Shown: piece after piece, positions 17,748 through 25,269 of the stretch | Layout: each line of letters opens with the position of its first letter | How positions within the stretch are numbered: position 1 is the stretch's first letter | Source of the DNA: Acinetobacter sp. CFCC 10889 | GTDB lineage: Bacteria > Pseudomonadota > Gammaproteobacteria > Pseudomonadales > Moraxellaceae | Assembly: GCF_003268395.1 (NCBI RefSeq) | Contig: NZ_LQXQ01000039.1 | Coordinates: 1-39,934, forward strand | Direction of reading: 5' to 3' | DNA: 39,934 nucleotides | Notes under the pieces: model-generated | The model's database searches: none | Told to the model about the DNA's origin: nothing | Seen by the model: the letters and a program-made list of their open reading frames with translations, nothing else | Position numbers and translations under genes: made by a program

Positions 17748-19253
17748 ATGGTTTCTAAAATTTCGTTGAACTTAGCAATTTTGATGTTTTTTTGTGCTTT
17801 ATTGATTTGGGGACCTTTAGCTTTAATTTTCATGATTGTGGCAATACCTTTTGCGATTATTACGATTATTTTTATGTTGATTTTTCCTCCTGCGATTTCA
17901 GTTGTATTGATCATTTTTTTTCCTATTTTAACTTTTATATTTTTTTTCAAAACAGTAAAGTTTTATTTATATAGAGGAAAGCTGAAGCTAACAGCAGAAG
18001 AAAGTGACGAAAAAACAAAAGATTATGCAATATATACTTGTGGTCTAGCAAATGTGATTTGTTTAGGGTTAGTTGCTTTGCAGAGATTAGAGATCGGTGC
18101 GATTGTTTATACATTTGCAACATATTTACTTATTTTTGCAGTTTTTACACGTCATTTAAAAACAGACCAGATCAAATATGCAGTGGCTGGCTTAGTTGTT
18201 TTAATCGGTAGCTTTATTGGTTGTGTTGTCGCTTTATATGTACATGCTCAGGGGGAATATCAATATCAAGACCGTAATCGTAAATCTATTGATTTGCAGT
18301 ATATATTTTTTCAAAAAAGAGATAGTGATCTTAAAATTCCAATTTTAATGAGAGTGACTCAAAAGGCTAAAAACACACAGACAACTATAGACCCGAATGT
18401 TGTTGATTTAAGCTTTTCTATGCATGACTTAATAGAAGTGCAATTTGCAAATGGCTCAACCAATCAACATCCAAAATGTGAGATGAAAAATGGAAAAAAT
18501 GATGATTTATTTTTGCCAAATACATATTTGAAAGAGGGTTATTTATGGCAAAAATATTATACATATCCTGAATTTAAGATTGCACGACCTTCAAATTTGA
18601 AAAGTGATTACATTTACCGTGCTAAAAATTTAGATTCACGTCATACATATATAGAAATTATACGTCAACATGACGGAAAAATGATGTATCAACAAAAATT
18701 AGTGACGTATAAGAAAGATAAAGCAGAATGTATTTATGGTCCTAAAGACTATGCTCGTGAACTCCGATCTGCATTTACGGCGATAGATGAGAAGAAAGCA
18801 CAAGATTTTTGGGGATTTAAAAAAAGCATTATGGCAACGAATGAGCAGATTCAGCAACCTTGTAATGAGCAGATGATTGAACCTGAAATTTATAAAATTG
18901 GACAAAATTTATTATTCTTACAAGATAATCAACAAATGAAGCGTCCTCAGTTTTTATGCTCGCAAAATTATGTGGTATCGCTGATAGAGGAAGATGCTTA
19001 TATACAATGGAGTGGAGATATTGATGTACAGTTTTTTAATCGAAACGATTTAGCACCCATTGATTGTGGACGATTGTCTTATCATTTGAAAGATGAGCAT
19101 ATTAAAAAATTTCAAACAGGCGAGATAAAAATAGAACATTTTAATATTGTGGAGAGAGATGATCCTCAAGATTGCCCAATGGTTGAATTAAAGTTAAGTG
19201 ATGGGAAAGTTTATCAAGATCATAATTTTACATATAAGCGGTATGAATTCTAA
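17748..19253 (+). CDS. Hypothetical integral membrane protein with large soluble domain
   Basis: 501 residues. There are about six hydrophobic helices in residues 5-175 (two long runs in 5-70, then roughly 95-112, 118-135 and 146-168). A polar region of about 325 residues follows, probably periplasmic or cytoplasmic, with several cysteines (QHPKCEMK, KAECIYG, QQPCNEQM, DCPMVEL) that could form disulfides if exported. AT-rich codon use and the absence of a recognisable domain suggest a lineage-specific gene. It is convergent with the rtcA end of the RNA-repair island. Confidence 0.7.
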   Translation: MVSKISLNLAILMFFCALLIWGPLALIFMIVAIPFAIITIIFMLIFPPAISVVLIIFFPILTFIFFFKTVKFYLYRGKLKLTAEESDEKTKDYAIYTCGLANVICLGLVALQRLEIGAIVYTFATYLLIFAVFTRHLKTDQIKYAVAGLVVLIGSFIGCVVALYVHAQGEYQYQDRNRKSIDLQYIFFQKRDSDLKIPILMRVTQKAKNTQTTIDPNVVDLSFSMHDLIEVQFANGSTNQHPKCEMKNGKNDDLFLPNTYLKEGYLWQKYYTYPEFKIARPSNLKSDYIYRAKNLDSRHTYIEIIRQHDGKMMYQQKLVTYKKDKAECIYGPKDYARELRSAFTAIDEKKAQDFWGFKKSIMATNEQIQQPCNEQMIEPEIYKIGQNLLFLQDNQQMKRPQFLCSQNYVVSLIEEDAYIQWSGDIDVQFFNRNDLAPIDCGRLSYHLKDEHIKKFQTGEIKIEHFNIVERDDPQDCPMVELKLSDGKVYQDHNFTYKRYEF

Positions 19254-19269
19254 GATAGTTATATTTAAG

Positions 19270-19305
19270 TTAAGAAAAATAAAGTGAGCGTTAAACACTC
19301 ACTTT
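19270..19305 (-). terminator. Terminator at the end of rtcA
   Basis: Read on the minus strand, AAAGTGAG / CTCACTTT (8 bp, 9-nt loop, 19281-19305) is followed by ATTTTTC. The rtcA stop codon lies in the hairpin loop, so termination is tight against the gene end. Confidence 0.65.
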
Positions 19306-20325
19306 AATCTGCCAATTGTTTTCTTTTAACTCAGTAAATGTAATCTCACAATCTATAAATTTCTGAATCATGTCCGCTTGGGTTTTGGTATGTTCACTGA
19401 TGATTTGAGCAGTAAACTCACCACCTTTACCTAAAGCCATCGGTAAAAGTAATTGATCCGCAAGATATTCATCGGCAATTGCATCAGTTGTTAAATAAGC
19501 TTTTACTTCTTTGGCTAAATCATGCGCAACTTTCTCTGCGCTTTTTCTCATTTCGCCAAGTGCAGAAAAGACTTGTTGATGGTGTGCATAATTCAATACC
19601 ACAAAAGCAGTATTTCCCTGACTAATTCCTTTGAAATTTATACGTTTACGTGTATTTAAATTCAATTTGTTATGGAGTACTTCAAGCTCACGATCTGCAA
19701 TATTATCAGGAATGTTGAGTGCAGCTGCATAACCCTGAAGATCAATCACTTGACCTTTTTCCAAGGCAGTATATTTGGTTTGCTTTGTCCACGGGTGGAT
19801 GACTGCATTGATCTGACCTGCGCCAATCGGGAAAAAGCCCGCACGCTCACATTCAAAATCAACATGGATTCCCATCTTTTCAATGGTTGGCAAAAAGCAA
19901 TGTGCAATAAAATCAGCAGTTGGTGCCATTGGGTTATGTGTACCGCCGTGAATGCTGATTTGACTGGCTTGATCTTGCATCATGAGCGCAGGTAGTAAGG
20001 TTTGTAAAACCAAAATGGTGCTACCCGCAGAACCAATCTGAAAATCATAATGTCCTGCCTGAACTTGTTGTGGTTGAAAAAACAGTTTTTGTGAATGCAA
20101 TTCTGCACCCTCAACAGTAGCATTACTGATTCGTTGAGATGCTTGCACGCAGACCAAATGCTGACGCATTAAACCTGGTTTTTTACGTCCTGCGCGGATA
20201 TTCACCAGTTCAAAGGGAATGCTCGTTAGCATGGAGAGTGCAAGGGCTGTCCGAAGAATTTGTCCGCCACCTTCACCTTGCGAGCCATCAATTTGGATGG
20301 TTTTGGTTTTTAAATATGTGTTCAT
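19291..20325 (-). CDS. rtcA: RNA 3'-terminal phosphate cyclase
   Basis: 344 residues. It converts RNA 3'-phosphate to 2',3'-cyclic phosphate through an AMP-enzyme intermediate. Motifs: IDGSQGEGGGQILRTALAL near 13-31, RAGRKKPGLMRQH, and IGSAGSTILVLQTLLPALM. The nucleophilic histidine is H312 in ISEHTKTQADMI. Full length. It is the last gene of the minus-strand island that includes rtcB; the order rtcB then rtcA agrees with E. coli, but about 2.6 kb of other genes and RNAs separate the two here. Confidence 0.95.
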   Translation of the reverse strand: MNTYLKTKTIQIDGSQGEGGGQILRTALALSMLTSIPFELVNIRAGRKKPGLMRQHLVCVQASQRISNATVEGAELHSQKLFFQPQQVQAGHYDFQIGSAGSTILVLQTLLPALMMQDQASQISIHGGTHNPMAPTADFIAHCFLPTIEKMGIHVDFECERAGFFPIGAGQINAVIHPWTKQTKYTALEKGQVIDLQGYAAALNIPDNIADRELEVLHNKLNLNTRKRINFKGISQGNTAFVVLNYAHHQQVFSALGEMRKSAEKVAHDLAKEVKAYLTTDAIADEYLADQLLLPMALGKGGEFTAQIISEHTKTQADMIQKFIDCEITFTELKENNWQIKVSV

Positions 20326-20542
20326 GGTATTCCTAAGTGTTTATTTAATAAATAAATAATTCAGATATGTGTAAGTTTCAACAAAATTAAAGCATGGTAT
20401 AGAATGCAAATTTTGTTGTCATAAGAAATATAATTTTAATCAATTTACAATTATAAAAAGAGGCGGTAAAGAAAATGAAAAATTAAAATAATGTTGAGTG
20501 TGTGAAAAAGAAAGGAGATGAACTGTATTGAGTTTAAGTCGG

Positions 20543-20581
20543 TTTCATTATCCTCATAAAAGTAGTTTGAGGATAATGAAA
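20543..20581 (-). promoter_or_regulatory. Long hairpin between the DIP1984-like gene and rtcA
   Basis: A 14-bp perfect stem (TTTCATTATCCTCA / TGAGGATAATGAAA, 11-nt loop). No T-run follows on the minus strand, so a processing site, attenuator or mRNA stabiliser upstream of rtcA is as likely as a terminator. Confidence 0.5.
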
Positions 20582-20598
20582 GGGAGTGTGTTATAGCA

Positions 20599-21105
20599 TT
20601 AGCCAACTTTTTCTGCATAAGGTGGAACAAGACTTACTAGGCTTTTTTGAGGTTCTATGATTTCAATTTTCCAATTGGCTTCTTGAATTCTCATATTCAA
20701 TTCACGAATTTTTAAGCCCAATTCATCTGCTTGTTTTTGTAAGCGAGAGACAGAAATAATTTTTTTCCATTTGGTTTCACTAGCATTGCAATGGTTAAAT
20801 TGTTCACTGTGTTGTATCGCTTGCAGTAGTATTTGATGTTTTTCACAATAATCATCTCGTTGGTTAATAATATTTACAAATGAGCGACCATCAGAAAGTT
20901 TGGTTTTTGCATAGGTAAGATGAATATTGCTAATGCATGTTTGAAGCTCTTGTGAAAGTGAAAAAGCTTGTTTAATCAGTTCATTGGGATCTTCACTAGG
21001 TTCATCTCCGTCTTTTACTAAAACATTTTTATTAATGCGTTGTTTCAATGAATTCAGTTTTTGTTGATAATCATTTTTTAGCATTAATGCTTCTGCAATT
21101 TTCAT
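20599..21105 (-). CDS. DIP1984-family protein, copy 1
   Basis: 168 residues, mostly helical, with heptad-like coiled-coil segments at both ends (LKNDYQQKLNSLKQRI; LQKQADELGLKIRELNMRIQEANW). It carries the conserved block VKDGDEPSEDPNELI at about 31-45. It is clearly paralogous to the protein at 21931-22392, with the same layout and the same central motif. The family name is from memory and its function is unknown to me. Residence among rtcB, rtcA and structured RNAs suggests RNA binding or an RNA-related role; this is inference. Confidence 0.65.
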   Translation of the reverse strand: MKIAEALMLKNDYQQKLNSLKQRINKNVLVKDGDEPSEDPNELIKQAFSLSQELQTCISNIHLTYAKTKLSDGRSFVNIINQRDDYCEKHQILLQAIQHSEQFNHCNASETKWKKIISVSRLQKQADELGLKIRELNMRIQEANWKIEIIEPQKSLVSLVPPYAEKVG

Positions 21106-21456
21106 ATAAATTCCCCAAAATTCAAATAATAAGCTTTATGCATTTAGTGAAAAAACACATTATTTTTAAATTAATTTATTAATTGTTATTAAAAATACTA
21201 AACAGAAGTATTTATCACAATACTTAGTTTTAGGTATTATTTAATTGGATAAAAATTATATTTCAGTTATGTTAAAGAGTAAATTGAATTTGGTCGGAAC
21301 TGTTTAATAAATTGCTGTTTATTAGCACTTTATTAAACTTTTGGTAAAAGGTTTCATATTTTTCCAATTGCGAGCAAATTCAAAAATAGAAAGCATTTTT
21401 CTATTTCATTTGATTTTTTGCTTGAATAATTAAACAAAAAATAGGTCTTATAGGGT
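21106..21456. other. AT-rich intergenic stretch with no recognised feature
   Basis: 350 bases between the DIP1984-like copy 1 start and the first structured RNA. Very AT-rich, with no credible reading frame. It could hold a promoter for copy 1 on the minus strand, but no convincing -35/-10 or sigma-54 site was found. Confidence 0.5.
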
Positions 21457-21657
21457 GAACATACTGTCAGTACATGGTAATGACAAGTGAGTTGTAACAA
21501 TGCCTTGTGAGCAAAGTGTTAAATTGTGCAAAGTGATGAGCGACTATGTAAAAGGGTTAAGCTAGCTCATTTGCTTGGCAGACTCTACGCAACTTCTTTT
21601 CAATCCTGCGCTGAGGGGTAAAGTTATTATCGGATCTTGCACTCGCCCAGTATGTTC
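21457..21657 (-). ncRNA. Unidentified structured RNA, tandem copy 1
   Basis: About 201 nt on the minus strand. It is closed by GAACATACTG / CAGTATGTTC (10 bp), then an internal loop GGCG against GA, then AGUGCA / UGUACU. Inside are a stem GAUCC / GGAUU (minus strand), then AAAAGAAG, and a bulged stem GCAAA-UGAGC / GCUCA-UCAC-UUUGC. The same skeleton with different bases recurs at 21696-21886, so the pairing is supported by covariation. Strand is inferred from the neighbours. No known RNA class is recognised. Confidence 0.65.
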
Positions 21658-21695
21658 GGGTTTATTCTAAAACAAAAAATTGCTTTAGAAAAAGT

Positions 21696-21886
21696 GAAAT
21701 ATATTGTCAGTACTCGGTAATGTAATGTGAATAATAACTTTGATTCACAAAGGTTTAATGGATGAATAGTGATGGATTGATTGGTGCGATTGCGCCATAA
21801 ATCCACTTAGCTCATTACCCAAAAATGTTGCCTTCTTTTATTTCAATCTATTTGGCATTAGATCTAGTACTCGCCCAATATATTTC
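21696..21886 (-). ncRNA. Unidentified structured RNA, tandem copy 2
   Basis: About 191 nt on the minus strand. It is closed by GAAATATATTG / CAATATATTTC (11 bp), the same internal loop GGCG against GA, then AGUACU / AGUACU. Inside are GAUCUA / UAGAUU and, after it, AAAAGAAG as in copy 1. A further stem pairs GAUU with AAUC and AGUG with CACU across a CAU bulge. Compared with copy 1, almost every outer pair has changed while pairing is kept. It starts just downstream of the DIP1984-like copy 2 gene. Confidence 0.65.
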
Positions 21887-21930
21887 GGATTTGACATAGC
21901 GAACTACATCAAAACTGTGTATGGATTGAT

Positions 21931-22392
21931 TTAAAGCTCCAACAAATCTACTTGCCAGTTGGTCGCTTGAATCAATACATTTAAATCACGTAATTTGGCA
22001 CTGATATCATCGGCTTGTTTTTGCAAGGATGATACAGGAATCACTTTGTGCCATTTGATCTCACGGGTACTATAACGATCAGGCTCACGATGTGTGTTGC
22101 TGATCGCAGACGTTAAAATTTTATGGCGTTCCACAAGTTCATCACGTTGTGTTAATAACGCAAGTAATGAACGTCCATCGGCTAATTTTGCCAAAGCATT
22201 GGTTTGATGAATCGCTAAGACTAACTTTTGTGATTCTTGTGTTAAAGCAAATACTTGCTTTAACAGCTCGTTTGGATCTTCGGATGGTTCATCACCATCT
22301 TGTACCAATACGTTTGCATTGATACGTTGTTTCAGTGAAGCGAGTTTCTTTTGTTGATCGCTTCGTAATAAAAGTGCTTCTGCGAGTTTCAT
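21931..22392 (-). CDS. DIP1984-family protein, copy 2
   Basis: 153 residues, paralogous to the protein at 20599-21105: the same start (MKLAEALLLRSDQQKKLASLKQRI), the same VQDGDEPSEDPNELL block, and the same C-terminal coiled coil (LQKQADDISAKLRDLNVLI). Copy 2 ends earlier (DLLEL) and lacks the last ~15 residues of copy 1. It lies 9 nt downstream of the HEPN-like gene, so it is in the rtcB transcription unit. Function unknown. Confidence 0.7.
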   Translation of the reverse strand: MKLAEALLLRSDQQKKLASLKQRINANVLVQDGDEPSEDPNELLKQVFALTQESQKLVLAIHQTNALAKLADGRSLLALLTQRDELVERHKILTSAISNTHREPDRYSTREIKWHKVIPVSSLQKQADDISAKLRDLNVLIQATNWQVDLLEL

Positions 22393-22401
22393 TTTTTATC
22401 C

Positions 22402-22947
22402 TTATTTGGTTTGTTTAAATTTGGCTAGCTCTGCGCACCATTCTTTTGATATTTCATATAAATTGAATGCTAAATTTCGGCAACATTCAGGTGTAAAGAA
22501 AATATTATCCTCACCTAAATCTTTATTTATATATTCAAAAATATTTCCATGAGCAAGGTTGTGCCTTACTCTTACTATCTCAACATTAGTTTTGGGCTTA
22601 GTTGAGACTAAATTTTCTTGAAATTGAGCTTCATTAGGAAATTTTAAAAATGTTATTGGCATTCCGATAGATTGGGCTTTTATTAATAAACTGTTGCTGA
22701 GAGTAGGTGTATCATTTAAATGATTTATGCCTTTCTGTATTGATTGGGCGTAAATTACTCTAATGGAGGATTCAATCCCATTAATAAATGAAGTACAAGC
22801 AGGCAGATAGAGTCCTAACTTTAAGGCTTCAAGAGCTTGGGTAAAAAACCAATGTATTTCTGCTCCTAATCCTAGAGTGAGAAAAAATATTCTCTCACTA
22901 TGTTCTGCTTTCCAATGCTCAATAATAGGTTCTATCTGTTCATTCAT
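22402..22947 (-). CDS. HEPN-motif protein next to rtcB (possible RNase)
   Basis: 181 residues from the ATG at 22947 (AAGGGG upstream inside the end of rtcB); a GTG at 22953 directly after the rtcB stop would add two residues. All-helical. The middle segment YLPACTSFINGIESSIRV has the HEPN helix pattern. Near residue 128 RHNLAHG gives the R-x4-H motif used by HEPN ribonucleases. HEPN proteins often cleave RNA in conflict and stress systems. Lying in the same operon as an RNA ligase, it could cut the RNA that RtcB rejoins, or bind tRNA. The HEPN call rests on motif and helix pattern only. Confidence 0.55.
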   Translation of the reverse strand: MNEQIEPIIEHWKAEHSERIFFLTLGLGAEIHWFFTQALEALKLGLYLPACTSFINGIESSIRVIYAQSIQKGINHLNDTPTLSNSLLIKAQSIGMPITFLKFPNEAQFQENLVSTKPKTNVEIVRVRHNLAHGNIFEYINKDLGEDNIFFTPECCRNLAFNLYEISKEWCAELAKFKQTK

Positions 22948-22953
22948 AATCAC

Positions 22954-24222
22954 TTACCCCTTCACACACACAACCTGATTCAATGTATACACCACTTCCA
23001 CCAAATCACTTTGCGCTTTCATCACATCTTCAATCGGTTTATAAGCAGACGGAATCTCATCAATCACGGCTTCATCCTTACGACATTCCACACCTTGCGT
23101 CTGTGCAATTTGATCCGCTACGGTAAACTGTTTTTTTGCCGCAGTACGACTTAACACACGACCTGCACCATGCGAACAAGAACAAAACGATTCCTGATTT
23201 CCTTTACCTTTGACAATAAAAGACTTCGCACCCATTGAACCGGGAATAATTCCGTACTCGCCCAAACGCGAACGTACCGCACCTTTACGGGTAATCAAGA
23301 CTTCTTCACCGAAATGTTCTTCCTTATTCACATAATTATGATGACAATTCACCGCTTCCAATTTGGCATTGAACGGTTTTTTCACAATCGTTCCAAGCGC
23401 CTGAATCGCAGCTTCCATCATCAACTCACGGTTTTTTAAGGCAAAACGCTGCGCCCAACCCACGGCGAACCAATAATCATCAAAATGCTCAGTGCCTTCT
23501 ACTAAGTACGCCAAATCTTTATCAGGTAGATTAATGAAATGCTTTTGCATATCTTTACGTGCAAGATCAATAAAATGCGTACCGATGGCATTTCCAACCC
23601 CACGAGAACCCGAATGCAGCATAATCCAAACCTGTTGATGCTCATCTAAGCAGATTTCAACAAAATGATTTCCTGTTCCCAAAGTTCCAAGTTGAGTACG
23701 GTTATTGGTATTTTTTAAACGTGGATGCTTGGCACAAATCAACTCAAAATCAGCAACCAATTCCGCCCAAGCTGCATCAACACGTTCAGAGGGTTTATTC
23801 CAAGACCCTTTATCACGTCCGCTACCACGCGTTTTGGTCATTCCATGTGGAATTAAACGCTCAAGTTCGGTACGAAGTGCATGTAAATTATCAGGTAAGT
23901 CTGAAGCGGTCAGGGAAGTGCGTGTTGCCATCATTCCACAACCAATATCCACACCTACCGCAGCAGGAATAATTGCGCCTTTGGTTGGAATCACGCTTCC
24001 GATGGTTGCACCTAAACCAAAATGCACATCGGGCATTACCGCCATCCATTTATAAATAAACGGCATTTGTGCTGTTCTTAATAATTGATCTTGTGATTTT
24101 TCATCAACAGGGACACCTTTCGTCCACATTTTAATCGGAACGCCTTTGTTATCTTGAATGACGTTATAAGCACGTTCATTGGCGGCTTGTTTTTCGATTT
24201 GTTCAATTACTGACATTGTCAT
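22954..24222 (-). CDS. rtcB: RNA-splicing ligase RtcB
   Basis: 422 residues, full length. It joins 2',3'-cyclic phosphate or 3'-phosphate ends to 5'-OH ends using GTP and Mn2+. Motifs: MPDVHFGLGATIGSV, VGVDIGCGM (metal cysteine), GTLGTGNHFVE, MLHSGSRGVG, NCHHNYV, RKGAVR, IPGSMG, and SCSHGAGR, where H351 should carry GMP. The C-terminus VVCVKG is typical. AAGGA lies 8 nt upstream of the chosen ATG; a second ATG two codons later is also possible. A sigma-54 promoter lies about 75 nt upstream of the gene start, as for E. coli rtcBA. Confidence 0.97.
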   Translation of the reverse strand: MTMSVIEQIEKQAANERAYNVIQDNKGVPIKMWTKGVPVDEKSQDQLLRTAQMPFIYKWMAVMPDVHFGLGATIGSVIPTKGAIIPAAVGVDIGCGMMATRTSLTASDLPDNLHALRTELERLIPHGMTKTRGSGRDKGSWNKPSERVDAAWAELVADFELICAKHPRLKNTNNRTQLGTLGTGNHFVEICLDEHQQVWIMLHSGSRGVGNAIGTHFIDLARKDMQKHFINLPDKDLAYLVEGTEHFDDYWFAVGWAQRFALKNRELMMEAAIQALGTIVKKPFNAKLEAVNCHHNYVNKEEHFGEEVLITRKGAVRSRLGEYGIIPGSMGAKSFIVKGKGNQESFCSCSHGAGRVLSRTAAKKQFTVADQIAQTQGVECRKDEAVIDEIPSAYKPIEDVMKAQSDLVEVVYTLNQVVCVKG

Positions 24223-24241
24223 AGCTTTATCCTTTCTCTAA

Positions 24242-24297
24242 ACCTGCCTGCCAAGCGGTTGCAGGCAGGTGAATACTTTCCACATCTTTATGATGTG
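24242..24297 (-). promoter_or_regulatory. Hairpins in the rtcB 5' untranslated leader
   Basis: Two stems lie between the sigma-54 promoter and the start codon: CACATC / GATGTG at 24281-24297, which would sit at the very 5' end of the transcript, and a perfect 10-bp ACCTGCCTGC / GCAGGCAGGT at 24242-24270, about 20 nt before the coding start. They may protect the mRNA or control translation. Confidence 0.5.
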
Positions 24298-24306
24298 CCT
24301 TATATG

Positions 24307-24324
24307 TTGCAGAGAGCGTGCCAA
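24307..24324 (-). promoter_or_regulatory. Sigma-54 promoter of rtcB
   Basis: On the minus strand TTGGCACGCTCTCTGCAA gives GG-N10-GC, matching the -24/-12 consensus (TGGCACG-N4-TTGC). The core is identical to the promoter in front of rsr at 28535-28552. RtcR is the expected activator from E. coli and Salmonella, but no rtcR gene is in the window. Confidence 0.88.
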
Positions 24325-24450
24325 GTTTGGGTTTAATTTTAAATAATTTTTTAAATATTTGAAATTTATTAATATTTTAAATTTTAAAATATATCAATAA
24401 ATGTTGGTATAGATTTTTAAATTAAAATACATATATACAAAGATAGTAAT

Positions 24451-24834
24451 TTATATATTTTTATATTTTAAATAAAATATTAAACATCCAATGCATGTGC
24501 TCAGAAAGAAAAGAAAACTAAAGCCAATGGAGGAAAGGAGTGAAACAGATGAGAGTTGGAAATATATAAAGATAAGGATGGAAAATAAAAAGTTATAAAT
24601 TCCACTTAGTAAATGCTTCCCTTTTATTGGGGCGAGTTTTGTAGTGAGGTAGCCAAGCCCAATTGTAGACAAAATTATGATCGCAAGTAGGTAATAATAT
24701 ATATTTGCACAAGACTTGGGGTTTGGTGTGAATCCACAACCTAAAGCGATGGACAGTCCGATCATGATGGAAATAAAAAATATAATCGCAAATAGGATCA
24801 AAGGAAATAGAATAAAACCGAACCAAGTACCCAT
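24451..24834 (-). CDS. Small integral membrane protein, unknown function
   Basis: 127 residues, with four hydrophobic segments at roughly 5-30, 44-63, 75-95 and 98-122, and few charged residues. A short loop (CGFTPNPKSCAN) contains two cysteines. No family recognised. It lies on the minus strand between the S21-like genes and the rtcB promoter, so it may belong to the rsr transcript. Confidence 0.55.
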   Translation of the reverse strand: MGTWFGFILFPLILFAIIFFISIMIGLSIALGCGFTPNPKSCANIYYYLLAIIILSTIGLGYLTTKLAPIKGKHLLSGIYNFLFSILIFIYFQLSSVSLLSSIGFSFLFFLSTCIGCLIFYLKYKNI

Positions 24835-24849
24835 TGTTATAGATTTTAA

Positions 24850-24906
24850 TGACGATATAGCATCAGTATATCGTCAAATTGGTTTTGGGAGAATGGCTTC
24901 TCCCAA
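24850..24906 (-). promoter_or_regulatory. Two adjacent perfect hairpins
   Basis: TTGGGAGAA / TTCTCCCAA (9 bp, 4-nt loop, 24885-24906) is followed on the minus strand by TGACGATATA / TATATCGTCA (10 bp, 7-nt loop, 24850-24876). They sit between the second S21-like gene and the membrane protein gene. There is no T-run, so they look like RNA elements rather than terminators. Confidence 0.5.
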
Positions 24907-24930
24907 TGGTTGAATTGAAAGGAATGAATG

Positions 24931-25206
24931 CTATTTAATCCTAGGAATAGTTTTATCGTCAGTATATTGGTAATGTTCTTCAAGATGAATCTCTAAGCGT
25001 TCCGCCAATGGATCATCATCTAAAACCTGACGATGCCCAATCAACAGATTCATATCAGTTTTTTTACGTTTTTTGCTCGGTGGCTTGTCATGATAAGCAT
25101 GGCATTTTTTATACCAATGATGCGTGGTTAAATAATAGCTTTTGATGCGAAGCTGCTCTAAAGCAAGGTCGAGATCGTCATCTTTGACTTGAACTTGAAT
25201 ACTCAT
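24931..25206 (-). CDS. Ribosomal protein S21-like protein, copy 2
   Basis: 91 residues from the ATG at 25206. The pattern MSIQVQVKDDDLDLALEQLR, then WYKKCHAYHDKPPSKKRKK, follows the bS21 layout: V-x-V start, D-x-A-L helix, then a K-P then K-R-K-K basic tail. Real bS21 has RREFYEKPTxERKRKK at the matching place. The C-terminal ~30 residues are acidic and not S21-like. An in-frame GTG at 25230 adds MSVCKTQF and overlaps a leader sequence conserved with copy 1, so the true start is uncertain. I infer a bS21 paralog that could bind the 30S subunit. Confidence 0.6.
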   Translation of the reverse strand: MSIQVQVKDDDLDLALEQLRIKSYYLTTHHWYKKCHAYHDKPPSKKRKKTDMNLLIGHRQVLDDDPLAERLEIHLEEHYQYTDDKTIPRIK

Positions 25207-25220
25207 AAACTGTGTTTTAC

Positions 25221-25236
25221 AGACTGACACCTGTCT
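25221..25236 (-). promoter_or_regulatory. Conserved leader of S21-like copy 2
   Basis: On the minus strand AGACAGGTGTCAGTCT lies just ahead of the gene and is identical to the element at 25578-25593. It includes AGGTG, complementary to the 16S rRNA 3' end, about 21 nt before the conserved ATG, and can fold on itself (AGAC / GTCT). Confidence 0.5.
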
Positions 25237-25269
25237 CTTGTGGTGAAATAAAAAAGGAATAAATCGGTT

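Noticed and set aside
21577..21593. A plus-strand sigma-54-like GG-N10-GC match
   Set aside because: It lies inside a structured RNA, points away from all neighbouring genes and lacks the rest of the consensus.
21457..21657. Kink-turn in the GGCG / GA internal loop
   Set aside because: Tandem G-A pairing would put the next stem out of register with the covarying AGUGCA/UGUACU pairing.
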